NCBI RefSeq assembly: GCF_020180945.1
Contig: NZ_JAIPUL010000002.1
Location: 248,001 to 312,000 of the forward strand
Direction: 5' to 3'
DNA length: 64,000 bases
From: Lacticaseibacillus kribbianus
Lineage (GTDB): Bacteria; Bacillota; Bacilli; Lactobacillales; Lactobacillaceae
Part shown: one piece after another, positions 1-6,548 of the stretch
How the letters are laid out: every line of letters starts with the position of its first letter
Position numbering within the stretch: the stretch's first letter is position 1
Made by a program: the position numbers and the translations under genes
The notes under the pieces: generated by a model
What the model saw: the letters and a program-made list of their open reading frames with translations, nothing else
Database searches by the model: none
Told to the model about the DNA's origin: nothing

Positions 1-614
1 CAGGAGGCGACGGCGCCGTCGCGAATCGTTTTGGTCGGGTCCGGAATCAGCCTTTCTTCGGCCAGCCGCTTGGCCTGGCCGGTGCCGTCGCAGGTGGGGC
101 AGGCGCCCACGGAGTTGAAGGCGAAGGATTCGGCGCCGAGCAGGGGAAAAACGGCGCCGCACACCGGGCAGGTCGCCGTCGCGTCCTTGCCAGCGACGTC
201 CATGGCGTGGGCGATCTCAAGCGTCGCGGGCAGCTGGTGACCGTTGGGGCAGCGCGGCGACCCCAGCCTGGAAAACGCCAGGCGGATCACGTTCAGCGCC
301 TCGGTGGTCGTGCCGACCGTCGAGCGGATGCCCGGCACCACTGGTCGCTGCCGCAGGGCGATGGCGCTTGGAATGTGGTGGATCGCGTCGACCTGGGCGT
401 GGCCGACCTGGCCCAGCCGGCGCCTGGTGTAGGTGGACAAAGCGGAGACGTAGCGGCGCATGCCCTCGGCGTACAGGACGCCCATGGCCAGCGACGACTT
501 GCCGGCGCCGCTTGGGCCGGTGATGGCGACCAGCTGGTGCAGGGGGATGGTGACGTCCAGGTGCTTGAGGTTGTTGACGTGCGCGCCTTGGACGATGATT
601 GCGGATGGTTCCAT
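1..614 (-). CDS. UvrA-like excinuclease ATPase, N-terminal part (runs off the window)
   Basis: Only the first 204 codons are present; the gene continues beyond base 1. Residues 33-41 form a Walker A motif (GPSGAGKSS). Further on are Cys-rich zinc-module segments (CPVCG, then the UvrA-typical GACPTCDGTG). This is the double-ABC ATPase family of the UvrABC repair damage scanner. The early Walker A and compact layout fit equally well with the shorter UvrA paralogues of Firmicutes, some linked to drug tolerance, so I give no symbol. The ATG at 614 follows AGAAGG with good spacing. Confidence 0.85.
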   Translation of the reverse strand, partial: MEPSAIIVQGAHVNNLKHLDVTIPLHQLVAITGPSGAGKSSLAMGVLYAEGMRRYVSALSTYTRRRLGQVGHAQVDAIHHIPSAIALRQRPVVPGIRSTVGTTTEALNVIRLAFSRLGSPRCPNGHQLPATLEIAHAMDVAGKDATATCPVCGAVFPLLGAESFAFNSVGACPTCDGTGQAKRLAEERLIPDPTKTIRDGAVAS

Positions 615-684
615 GTGTTGACCTTCTTCGTGGTGGGGCCGCTGGGGCAGCCCGGGATTACCTTTATCCTACCACAACGCAAAC

Positions 685-706
685 AGGACACGCGGTGGCG
701 TGTCCT
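685..706 (-). terminator. Hairpin downstream of the esterase gene
   Basis: AGGACACGC and GCGTGTCCT form a perfect 9-bp stem around a 4-base loop, about 80 bases past the esterase stop on the minus strand. The following T tract is short (GTTTGCGTTG), so termination may be partial. Confidence 0.5.
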
Positions 707-783
707 GGAGGTGAGGCAGCGGGTGGCAAGCGGCGGCCCGCATGTTGGCTCGGGGCCGGCCGGGTTGTGGGCGGTCGCGGCGC

Positions 784-1734
784 TCAGTCCATGAAGAACC
801 CGCGGGTGCGATCGGCGAACTTGGGCAGGAACTCGTGGCCGTACTCCGGTAGCGTGATCAGCTTTTTCTCGCCGGTCAGCTGGTTGTAGCCGGCGAACTG
901 GGTGGCCAGGGGCACCACCTGGTCGGCAAGCCCCATGCCCCAGATCAAAGGCGTCTGGATGCGCCGCGCGAAGTGGCTGACGTCGATGTACTCGAGCGCG
1001 TCGAAGAACTCGGCTTCGTGCTCGTGCAGCGGGTCGCGGTAGCGGAACCAGTAAGCCAGCTGGTCGTAGCCGTTGGTCTCGGCGCCCAGCGCGTAGGCCT
1101 TGCGGTAGTCGCTCAAAAACGGGTAGTAGACAACGGCGCGGTGGATGGTCGGCACCAGGCCCAGGAGCGCCAGCGTCAGGCCGCCGCCCTGGGAGCCGCC
1201 CATCGCGTACAGCCTTTTTGCATCGACCCCCGGCAGCTCACCCAGCAGCCGTGCGGCCAGCGCGACGTCGAGGAAAACGCGCCGGTAGTAGAGGTTCTCG
1301 GGCCCCTCTTCGATGCCGCGCACGATCAGCCCCTTCAGCGTCCCGCCGCGCGTGGCCGTGACGTCCTCGCTCAGGCCGCCCTGACCGGGGCAGTCCAGCG
1401 CCAGCACGACGAAGCCCTCCGCCGCCCAGCCGAACTTGTCGGTGAAGTCGCCGGCGTCGCAGTGGTAGCCGTGAAACAAAAGCAGTCCCTTGTGCGGAAC
1501 GGCAGGATCGAAGTGCTTGGGCCGAATCAGCTGCGCGTGCAGCCGGGCGCCGTCGATGCCCGTGAACCAAAGGTCGTAGGGCGCCGCGACGTTGCTGGGA
1601 ATCGCCACCGGCGTTTCCTTGGGTGCCGGGTCCAGCGCGGCCACCTGCTGCAGCCCGCGGGCCCAGAAGTCATCGAAGTCGGCCGGACGCACGCCCGAGC
1701 CGCGGTAATCCGCAAACTGGCTCAGGTCGCTCAT
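784..1734 (-). CDS. Acetyl xylan esterase / cephalosporin-C deacetylase family (CE7-like) hydrolase
   Basis: A 316-aa alpha/beta hydrolase matching the AXE1 family in length and layout. The nucleophile Ser181 lies in GGSQGG; the probable acid and base are Asp271 (GLADQV) and His300 (EYGHEF). There is no signal peptide, so it is cytosolic and should remove acetyl groups from imported sugars or oligosaccharides. Its ATG overlaps the stop of the upstream PTS IIB gene by four bases (ATGA), so the two are translationally coupled. The context suggests deacetylation of a PTS-imported acetylated sugar. The exact substrate cannot be read from sequence. Confidence 0.9.
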   Translation of the reverse strand: MSDLSQFADYRGSGVRPADFDDFWARGLQQVAALDPAPKETPVAIPSNVAAPYDLWFTGIDGARLHAQLIRPKHFDPAVPHKGLLLFHGYHCDAGDFTDKFGWAAEGFVVLALDCPGQGGLSEDVTATRGGTLKGLIVRGIEEGPENLYYRRVFLDVALAARLLGELPGVDAKRLYAMGGSQGGGLTLALLGLVPTIHRAVVYYPFLSDYRKAYALGAETNGYDQLAYWFRYRDPLHEHEAEFFDALEYIDVSHFARRIQTPLIWGMGLADQVVPLATQFAGYNQLTGEKKLITLPEYGHEFLPKFADRTRGFFMD

Positions 1735-2051
1735 GCCGACGCCTTCTCAATCAGGGCGAGGGCGGCGGTCAGCACTTTTTCTCCGTTCATCGTGCCGTAG
1801 TCGCGCATCTCGATCATCGCGACGGGCACGGCGACCTTCTTGCTCAGCGGCGCGAACATGTAGCGAATCTGCGGGCCGAGCATCACGACGTCGGGGTGGA
1901 ATTTCTCGACGTCGGCCGGCACCGCCGACGCGCCGACGGCAAAAATCTCCGCGTCAAGGCCGCGGTCCTTGGCCGCCGCCTGCATCTTCGTCACCAGTAA
2001 GCTGCTGGACATGCCCCCGGCGCACGCCAGCATAATCGTCAATTTTGTCAT
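1731..2051 (-). CDS. PTS lactose/cellobiose-type EIIB component
   Basis: A 106-aa protein beginning MTKLTIMLACAGGMSSSLLV. Cys10 in the LACAGGMSS loop is the phosphorylated residue of the IIB lac/cellobiose family. It passes phosphate from EIIA to sugar at a partner EIIC. No EIIA or EIIC is adjacent; a lac-family EIIC lies far away at 30.3 kb. I chose the ATG at 2051 because GGAGG stands 7 bases upstream and the phosphocysteine loop then falls at the usual place. An in-frame start further upstream would add 17 unrelated residues. It is coupled to the downstream esterase gene. Confidence 0.9.
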   Translation of the reverse strand: MTKLTIMLACAGGMSSSLLVTKMQAAAKDRGLDAEIFAVGASAVPADVEKFHPDVVMLGPQIRYMFAPLSKKVAVPVAMIEMRDYGTMNGEKVLTAALALIEKASA

Positions 2052-2101
2052 CGCAAAGCCTCCAGAAGAAATTGGCCCGCCCGGCGGCGAACCTGACTTC
2101 A

Positions 2102-2137
2102 ATTATGACTCTTTGGCGCGAAATGTAAACGGTTACC
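2102..2137 (-). promoter_or_regulatory. Promoter with overlapping cre-like site for the IIB-esterase operon
   Basis: On the minus strand a -35 TTTACA (2129-2124) and a -10 CATAAT (2107-2102) are 16 bases apart. The -35 lies within GGTAACCGTTTACA (2137-2124), which matches the CcpA cre consensus at all but one position. CcpA binding here would block RNA polymerase, giving catabolite repression of sugar uptake and deacetylation. Confidence 0.6.
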
Positions 2138-2159
2138 CGAAAGCGTGTCATCGACAGGG

Positions 2160-2452
2160 TTTGATCCGCTAGAATGGTCTCTGCCGTCCAGTCGGCGCTT
2201 TTCCGCCCTCTAAACGGGTTCCAAAGCACAACGCGGCGTCGGTTGGCTACGCACTGACGCCGAGGCAAAGACCGCCTCAACGTCAGCGCTAGGCCAGCCG
2301 CACCGCTAAGCCCGCGCTTTTCCACCCTCCAAACGGGCTCCAAAGCGCAACGCGGATACGGCTAGCTACGCTGGGGCGCTCGGGCCAAAGACCGGCCCAA
2401 GCACCCCAGCTAGGCTACCCGATCCGCTAAGTGCGCGCTTTTCCGCCCTCTC
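2160..2452. repeat. Family-1 hairpin repeats, cluster A (fragment plus two full copies)
   Basis: Two ~120-bp units follow a right-end fragment. Each begins near AAACGGG and ends CCGCCCTCT or CCACCCTCC. Each folds into a long imperfect hairpin around an AAAG loop. The central helices differ: the first pairs CTGACGCCGAGGC with GCCTCAACGTCAG, the second GCTGGGGCGCTCGGGCC with GGCCCAAGCACCCCAGC. The outer helix is AAAGCGC/GCGCTTT. The cluster fills the gap between the IIB promoter and tRNA-Thr. Confidence 0.85.
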
Positions 2453-2457
2453 CAAAC

Positions 2458-2486
2458 AAAAATCCCGTCGCTCGCGGCGACGGGAT
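2458..2486 (-). terminator. Rho-independent terminator of tRNA-Thr
   Basis: On the minus strand ATCCCGTCGC and GCGACGGGAT form a 10-bp stem with a 5-base loop, followed by a T tract. It sits about 20 bases past the tRNA 3' end. Confidence 0.85.
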
Positions 2487-2507
2487 TCACGTGCATATTA
2501 TGACTTC

Positions 2508-2580
2508 TGCCGTCTACTGGATTCGAACCAGCGACCTCATCCTTACCATGGATGCGCTCTACCTACTGAGCTAAGACGGC
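2508..2580 (-). tRNA. tRNA-Thr(GGT)
   Basis: A complete 73-nt cloverleaf: acceptor GCCGTCT/AGACGGC, D arm GCTC/GAGC, anticodon stem CATCC/GGATG with loop ATGGTAA (anticodon GGT), and T arm GCTGG/CCAGT with TTCGAAT. The discriminator is A. CCA is not encoded. Confidence 0.97.
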
Positions 2581-2696
2581 ATGTTGTTGGTAAAACAACT
2601 GCCTGATTAATATACAATATTTCCGGGTGTGGTGCAAGCCTTTCGGGTAAAAAGTTTGTCCCTGCTTAACTTTCCCCGTTCCACTCCGAATGGAAC

Positions 2697-3308
2697 TCAT
2701 CGAGGAAGGCGAGCATCACGGCCTGCCGGTGAACGGCTAGGCGGCGGGGCCGCCGGGGTGTTCATCAGGTCGGCCAGCTTCAGGAGCTTTTCGTCGAAGT
2801 GCTTCAGAATCGTGCTTTCGGTACTCCGATAACCGGCCGCGTCGAGCTGGGTGCGCGGGCGAATCGCCGGGTCGTACAGCTTGCTGCCGTGAGCGCCGCC
2901 GTACATCATGGTGCGGGCGATGCCGATGGCGCCGATCGCGTCCAGCCGGTCGGCGTCCTGCACCAGCTGGCCCTCGAGGCTCAGCGCCTGCTTGCCGCCC
3001 AGGCTGGCCTTGAAGCTCATGTGGTCGATGATGGCGATCACTGCCTCAGTTTCGGCGGGCGTGGCGCCGGCTTCGGTCAAAACGGTCAGGGTCGCGGCCT
3101 TGGCTTCGGCGACGTCCGCCACCAGCTTGTCGTCGTAGGTGTCGTGCAAAAGCGCCGCCGCCACGGCGATGTCGGCGTCGGCCGCCGGCGTCTGCGCGAG
3201 CAGGGTGCTGGTCGTGGCGACCACCCGCGTGATGTGATCCATGGCGTGGCCGCTGGCGTCTTGGGCCAGGACGGCACGGGCGTGGGCCCAAAGTGGTTTT
3301 TCCTTCAT
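2697..3308 (-). CDS. HD-domain phosphohydrolase, C-terminus altered by a frameshift
   Basis: As read, 203 aa. The HD superfamily metal-binding layout is visible: H in the N-terminal helix (GHAMDHITRV), HD in LLHDTYDD, and a later D in QDADRLDAIGAIG. Such proteins cleave nucleotides or other phosphomonoesters. The last ~20 residues (Pro/Arg-rich after MNTPAA) are atypical. In another frame the same DNA encodes LAVHRQAVMLAFLDEF and then HSEW, the expected family ending, closing with TAA at 2668-2666. A one-base indel in the C-rich run near 2735-2745 explains this. The start ATG has GGAGG in front. The gene is divergent from marR. Confidence 0.85.
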   Translation of the reverse strand: MKEKPLWAHARAVLAQDASGHAMDHITRVVATTSTLLAQTPAADADIAVAAALLHDTYDDKLVADVAEAKAATLTVLTEAGATPAETEAVIAIIDHMSFKASLGGKQALSLEGQLVQDADRLDAIGAIGIARTMMYGGAHGSKLYDPAIRPRTQLDAAGYRSTESTILKHFDEKLLKLADLMNTPAAPPPSRSPAGRDARLPR

Positions 3309-3325
3309 GGGAGCCTCCTAATTCG

Positions 3326-3355
3326 TTGAGTTCCGTTACTTCACCCCGTTACAAT
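3326..3355 (+). promoter_or_regulatory. Putative promoter of the MarR gene
   Basis: TTGAGT (3326-3331) and TACAAT (3350-3355) are 18 bases apart, just before the AAGGAGGG ribosome site. TTGAGTT occurs twice in this 68-bp divergent gap, a possible repressor target. Confidence 0.45.
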
Positions 3356-3376
3356 TGAGTTAAGGAGGGTGCCGAT

Positions 3377-3790
3377 ATGAAACTTAAATACTTGCAGATG
3401 AACCAGACGCTCAACCAGTTCAATCGCCTCAGCCCCGCCATCGATGACACGATGCGGCCACTGTCCCAGCAGAACCTGCTGTTTTGGGTCGCGGCCGAGG
3501 ATGCGCCGCCGACCCCGACGGCCCTGGCCGAGGCGATGGGCCTGACCAAGGCCGCCATCACCAAAATGCTTAACCCGCTGATCGACGATGGTCTGTTGAC
3601 CAAGACGACCGACGTGCGGGACAACCGCAGCTTCACCCTGTCTCTGACCGACGCCGGCCACCGCGAGGTCGCGGCGCTGAGCCCGACGTACTTCGAGCCG
3701 ATGAACCGCCTGCGCGAGGGCATGGGCAAGCGCCAGTTCGACCAGCTGATCGAGCTGTTGGAAGTGGCGAACGAAGTGCTGATTGACTAG
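3377..3790 (+). CDS. MarR-family transcriptional regulator
   Basis: A 137-aa protein with the MarR winged-helix pattern. The recognition helix region is PTALAEAMGLTKAAITKML, followed by the wing segment (TTDVRDNRSFTLSLTDAG, with the typical D-R/N-R and LT-G). Helices at both ends should form the dimer. AAGGAGGG precedes the ATG by 6 bases. It is divergent from the HD hydrolase and may control it or itself. The stop codon TAG merges directly into a family-1 repeat (TAGAGGGCGGAG). Confidence 0.9.
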   Translation: MKLKYLQMNQTLNQFNRLSPAIDDTMRPLSQQNLLFWVAAEDAPPTPTALAEAMGLTKAAITKMLNPLIDDGLLTKTTDVRDNRSFTLSLTDAGHREVAALSPTYFEPMNRLREGMGKRQFDQLIELLEVANEVLID

Positions 3791-4263
3791 AGGGCGGAGC
3801 GAGGCGAACTTAGCGGATCGGGTAGCCTAGCTGGGGTGTTTGGGCCGGTCTTTGGCCCGAGCGCCCCAGCGTAGCTAGCCGTATCCGCGTTGCCTCGCGG
3901 AGCCCGTTTAAAGAGAGGGCGGAGCGAGGCGAACTTAGCCGGTCGATTAGCGTAAGCCCGGCGCTTGGGTCGCACTTTGGCCCGAGTGCCGGGCTTAGCT
4001 AAGCGAACCGGCGTTGCCTCGCGGAGCCCGTTTAGAGAGAGGGCCGAAAAGTGCGCACTTAGCGGGTCGGATTGCCTAGCCAAGGCACTTGGGCCGGTCT
4101 TTGGCCCGAGTGACTTGGCGTAGCAAGCCGCACCCGCGTTGCGCTTTGGAGCCCGTATAGAGAGAGGGCGGAAAAGCGCGCACTTAGCGGGTCGGGTAGC
4201 CTAGCACTAGCGTTGAGGCGTTCTTTGCCTCGGCGATAGTGCGTAGCTAGCCGCACCCGCGTT
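3787..4263. repeat. Family-1 hairpin repeats, cluster B (four tandem copies)
   Basis: Four units at about 123-125 bp spacing begin near 3787, 3913, 4036 and 4162. They run opposite to cluster A: AGAGGGCGG first, AGCCCGTTT last. Each is a hairpin with a different central stem, for example CTGGGGTGTTTGGGCC/GGCCCGAGCGCCCCAG, CCCGGCGCTTGGGTC/GGCCCGAGTGCCGGG, and CACTAGCGTTGAGGC/GCCTCGGCGATAGTG. The outer helix is GCGAGGC/GCCTCGC in the first two and a GCGC-type helix in the others. The array starts inside the marR stop codon and fills the 600-bp gap before the protease gene. Confidence 0.9.
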
Positions 4264-4403
4264 GCCTCACCAAGCCAGTTTCGCCGCCTGCCCCGTGCAG
4301 GCGGCTTTTTGCTGCGCCCAGCGCTTCGACCATCGTATCACAGATTGCCCGCGTTGGCCGGGTTTGGTGTATAGTTACTGGTAACCAGAAGGGAGTGAGG
4401 CGC

Positions 4404-5078
4404 ATGCGCCGCCAGGTAGGCCTTACCATCGGCCGGCTGTTCATCGTGGCCGGTCTGTTCATCCTGTACCAGCTGGTGTCCGCGTTCGTGCTGGCGCCCA
4501 ACCTGATCCGCCCGCAGACCGTGACGGCCAGCGCGCTGTGGTTCACGGTGCTCTATGGCGGGCTGCTGCTTGCGCTGTGGCGCGTGTACCAGTTTTTCTT
4601 GAGGGATGATAAACCACAGCTTTACGGCCTGCGCCGGTTCGACGCGCCGGTCGCGCGGTTCATGGCGCTGATGGTGGCGGCGCTGGTGCTTGTTCAGGTC
4701 GCGTCCAGCCTGCTGATCAGCTGGCAGGTGACGCCGGAAGCGCAGAACCAGGCCGACCTGATTGAGATGATGCAGCAGGCGCCACTGCCGATGGTGCTGA
4801 TCACCGTGGTCGGGGCGCCGCCGGTCGAGGAGCTGCTGTTTCGTGGGCTGTTGATGCACAGTTTTCCCCACCAGGACCGTGTCGGCTGGCGCGTCGCCAG
4901 CGGCGTGACCTCGTCCGTGCTGTTCGGCCTGGCGCACACCGGCTTCACCGATCCGCTCAACCTCGTCATCTACGTGGCCATGGGCGGGGTGTTCGCCGCG
5001 ACCTACGCCTACACCCGCGACCTGCGCTACGACATCGGGCTGCATTTTCTGAATAACTTCGCCGCCCTGTTCCTGTGA
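4404..5078 (+). CDS. CPBP (CAAX/Abi-type) intramembrane metalloprotease
   Basis: A 224-aa protein with several hydrophobic segments. The family motif EExxxR is Glu142-Glu143 with Arg147 (VEELLFRG), followed by the FGLAHTG histidine segment and a C-terminal HFLNN. These residues form the zinc site of Abi/CAAX proteases, which in lactic acid bacteria often relate to bacteriocin self-immunity or surface-protein processing. No bacteriocin gene is next to it. I used the ATG at 4404 rather than the GTG at 4395, because AAGGGAG then stands 8 bases upstream. Confidence 0.88.
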   Translation: MRRQVGLTIGRLFIVAGLFILYQLVSAFVLAPNLIRPQTVTASALWFTVLYGGLLLALWRVYQFFLRDDKPQLYGLRRFDAPVARFMALMVAALVLVQVASSLLISWQVTPEAQNQADLIEMMQQAPLPMVLITVVGAPPVEELLFRGLLMHSFPHQDRVGWRVASGVTSSVLFGLAHTGFTDPLNLVIYVAMGGVFAATYAYTRDLRYDIGLHFLNNFAALFL

Positions 5079-5095
5079 CCAAAGGAGGAATCGCC

Positions 5096-5149
5096 GTGCT
5101 GTACGCGCCGCTGTTTGAAAACGATGTGCCGACCGCAACCGTTGCCTGA
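5096..5149 (+). CDS. Possible 17-codon small ORF behind a consensus ribosome site
   Basis: A perfect AAAGGAGGAA stands 5 bases before a GTG that opens a 17-codon frame (MLYAPLFENDVPTATVA), ending 29 bases before the next gene. I recognise no family and see no signal sequence or metal motif. It could be a translated peptide, a coupling leader for the B3/B4 gene, or the remnant of a larger gene. The strong ribosome site is the only evidence. Confidence 0.3.
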   Translation: MLYAPLFENDVPTATVA

Positions 5150-5178
5150 CCCTCAGTCAACCGTTGAAAGGATGCATC

Positions 5179-5835
5179 ATGCAAGTTAATCTCAGTTCCG
5201 AAGTTGCTGCCGCGGGCCTCGCCCCGCTGGCGTTCACGTTCACCGGCACCAACGCCGAAGACAGCACCGCGCTTTGGCAGTCGGCCATCGCGCCGCTGAT
5301 CGCCGCCTGCCCGTACCAGGCCCCGGCGGACGTGGCCAAGGACCCGGCCATCGCCGCGATGCGCGCGGTGTACAAAAGCCTGGGCAAGGACCCGAGCCGC
5401 TACCGGCCGTCGCAGGAGGCGCTGTGGCGCCGCATCGCGCAGGGCAAGGGCCTGTACCAGGTCAACCGCGCCGTCGACCTCAACAACTACCTGTCTTTGG
5501 CCTTTCGCGTCAGCTGCGGCCTGTACGACCGCGCCGCGCTGGTTGGCCCCGTCACCCTGACCGTCGGGGCGCCGGGTGAAAGCTACCAGGGCATCGGCAA
5601 GGGTGCACTCGCCCTCGACCACCTGATTGTGGCGGCGGATGACGCCGGCCCGTTCGGTAGCCCGACCAGCGACTCACGCCGCAGCCTGGTGACGCCCGCG
5701 ACCACCGATTTTCTGCTGATCGCGTACGCGCCGCGGGGACAGGTTGACCCGTCAGCCTTCACCGCCGCGCTGACGCGGCTCGCCGGGCAGGCGCTCGGCA
5801 GCCGCGACGTGGCGGCCCTCGCCGTCGAGCGGTAG
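5179..5835 (+). CDS. B3/B4 domain protein (PheT-like tRNA-binding/editing domain)
   Basis: A 218-aa soluble protein resembling the stand-alone B3/B4 domain of phenylalanyl-tRNA synthetase beta. Recognisable segments are the RAVYKSLGKDPSRYRPS region, the LYQVNRAVDLNNYLSL core, and a late TTDFLLIAYAP strand. Such proteins are thought to bind or edit tRNA or aminoacyl groups; few are characterised. The ATG at 5179 is preceded by GAAAGG. A TTG 15 bases earlier has no ribosome site. Confidence 0.8.
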   Translation: MQVNLSSEVAAAGLAPLAFTFTGTNAEDSTALWQSAIAPLIAACPYQAPADVAKDPAIAAMRAVYKSLGKDPSRYRPSQEALWRRIAQGKGLYQVNRAVDLNNYLSLAFRVSCGLYDRAALVGPVTLTVGAPGESYQGIGKGALALDHLIVAADDAGPFGSPTSDSRRSLVTPATTDFLLIAYAPRGQVDPSAFTAALTRLAGQALGSRDVAALAVER

Positions 5836-6005
5836 CCGCCCGCCGTCTGCGTGATTTTAATGTTTCGAACCGAACCGCTGTCGGCGTCATGTGTGCCTGC
5901 AGCGGTTTTTGGTTGGCGCCAAGATTCTTAGCCCGTATTTCCCGGGCAATACGCTGGTCTTCTCGCACCGCCGGTTGCATACTGAAGGCAGTGGAGGTGG
6001 GCGAG

Positions 6006-6500
6006 ATGTTTGGAGAGCGATTGGCGGCGGCGCGGCGCGCGAAGGGGTGGACGCAGGCACAGCTGGCGGAAAAATGCTGCGTGTCGCGGCAGACCATTAG
6101 CAGCTGGGAGAACGGGCGCAGCTACCCCGATCTGGCGTCGTTAGTCACGCTTGGCGACACCCTCGCGGTCAGCCTCGATGCGCTGCTGAAAGGGGATGCC
6201 CCGATTCGCGCGGCCCTGGCGAAGCGCCAGCGGCTGGCGGCCAGCGCGCGGCGGGTGCTTTGGGCCTGCTACGGCGTGGCAATCGCGTTGATGCCGCTGC
6301 TGATCTGGGAGCTGCCGGCGCCCTTTGCCATGGGCTGGGCGGCCAAGTGCGTGGCTTGGGTGGCGCTGTTTGCCAGCATGTTTGCCCTGGAACGCACGCA
6401 GACCCTTCTGACCGCGCTGACGGGCCGACCGCGGTTTACGAGGCGGCCGGGCCAGGCCGTCAGCTACGCGCGCCCGCGCTGGCGTCGGCCACCGCAATAG
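6006..6500 (+). CDS. XRE-family regulator with C-terminal membrane segments
   Basis: A 164-aa protein. Residues ~5-60 are a helix-turn-helix of the XRE/Cro type (QLAEKCCVSRQTISSWENGRSYPD). Residues ~85-140 contain two hydrophobic helices (VLWACYGVAIALMPLLIW and a second one), then a basic tail. DNA-binding proteins of this design are common in lactobacilli and probably report on the membrane or a small partner. GGAGG lies 8 bases before the ATG. Earlier in-frame starts would add unrelated residues. It ends at a terminator shared with helD. Confidence 0.85.
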   Translation: MFGERLAAARRAKGWTQAQLAEKCCVSRQTISSWENGRSYPDLASLVTLGDTLAVSLDALLKGDAPIRAALAKRQRLAASARRVLWACYGVAIALMPLLIWELPAPFAMGWAAKCVAWVALFASMFALERTQTLLTALTGRPRFTRRPGQAVSYARPRWRRPPQ

Positions 6501-6507
6501 ACACAAT

Positions 6508-6541
6508 GAGGCCACCCTGCGGCTGCGGGGTGGCCTCTTCA
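6508..6541. terminator. Bidirectional terminator between the XRE gene and helD
   Basis: GAGGCCACCC and GGGTGGCCTC form a 10-bp stem with a 10-base loop between two convergent genes. The T tract is weak in both directions. Confidence 0.65.
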
Positions 6542-6548
6542 TGATTAG

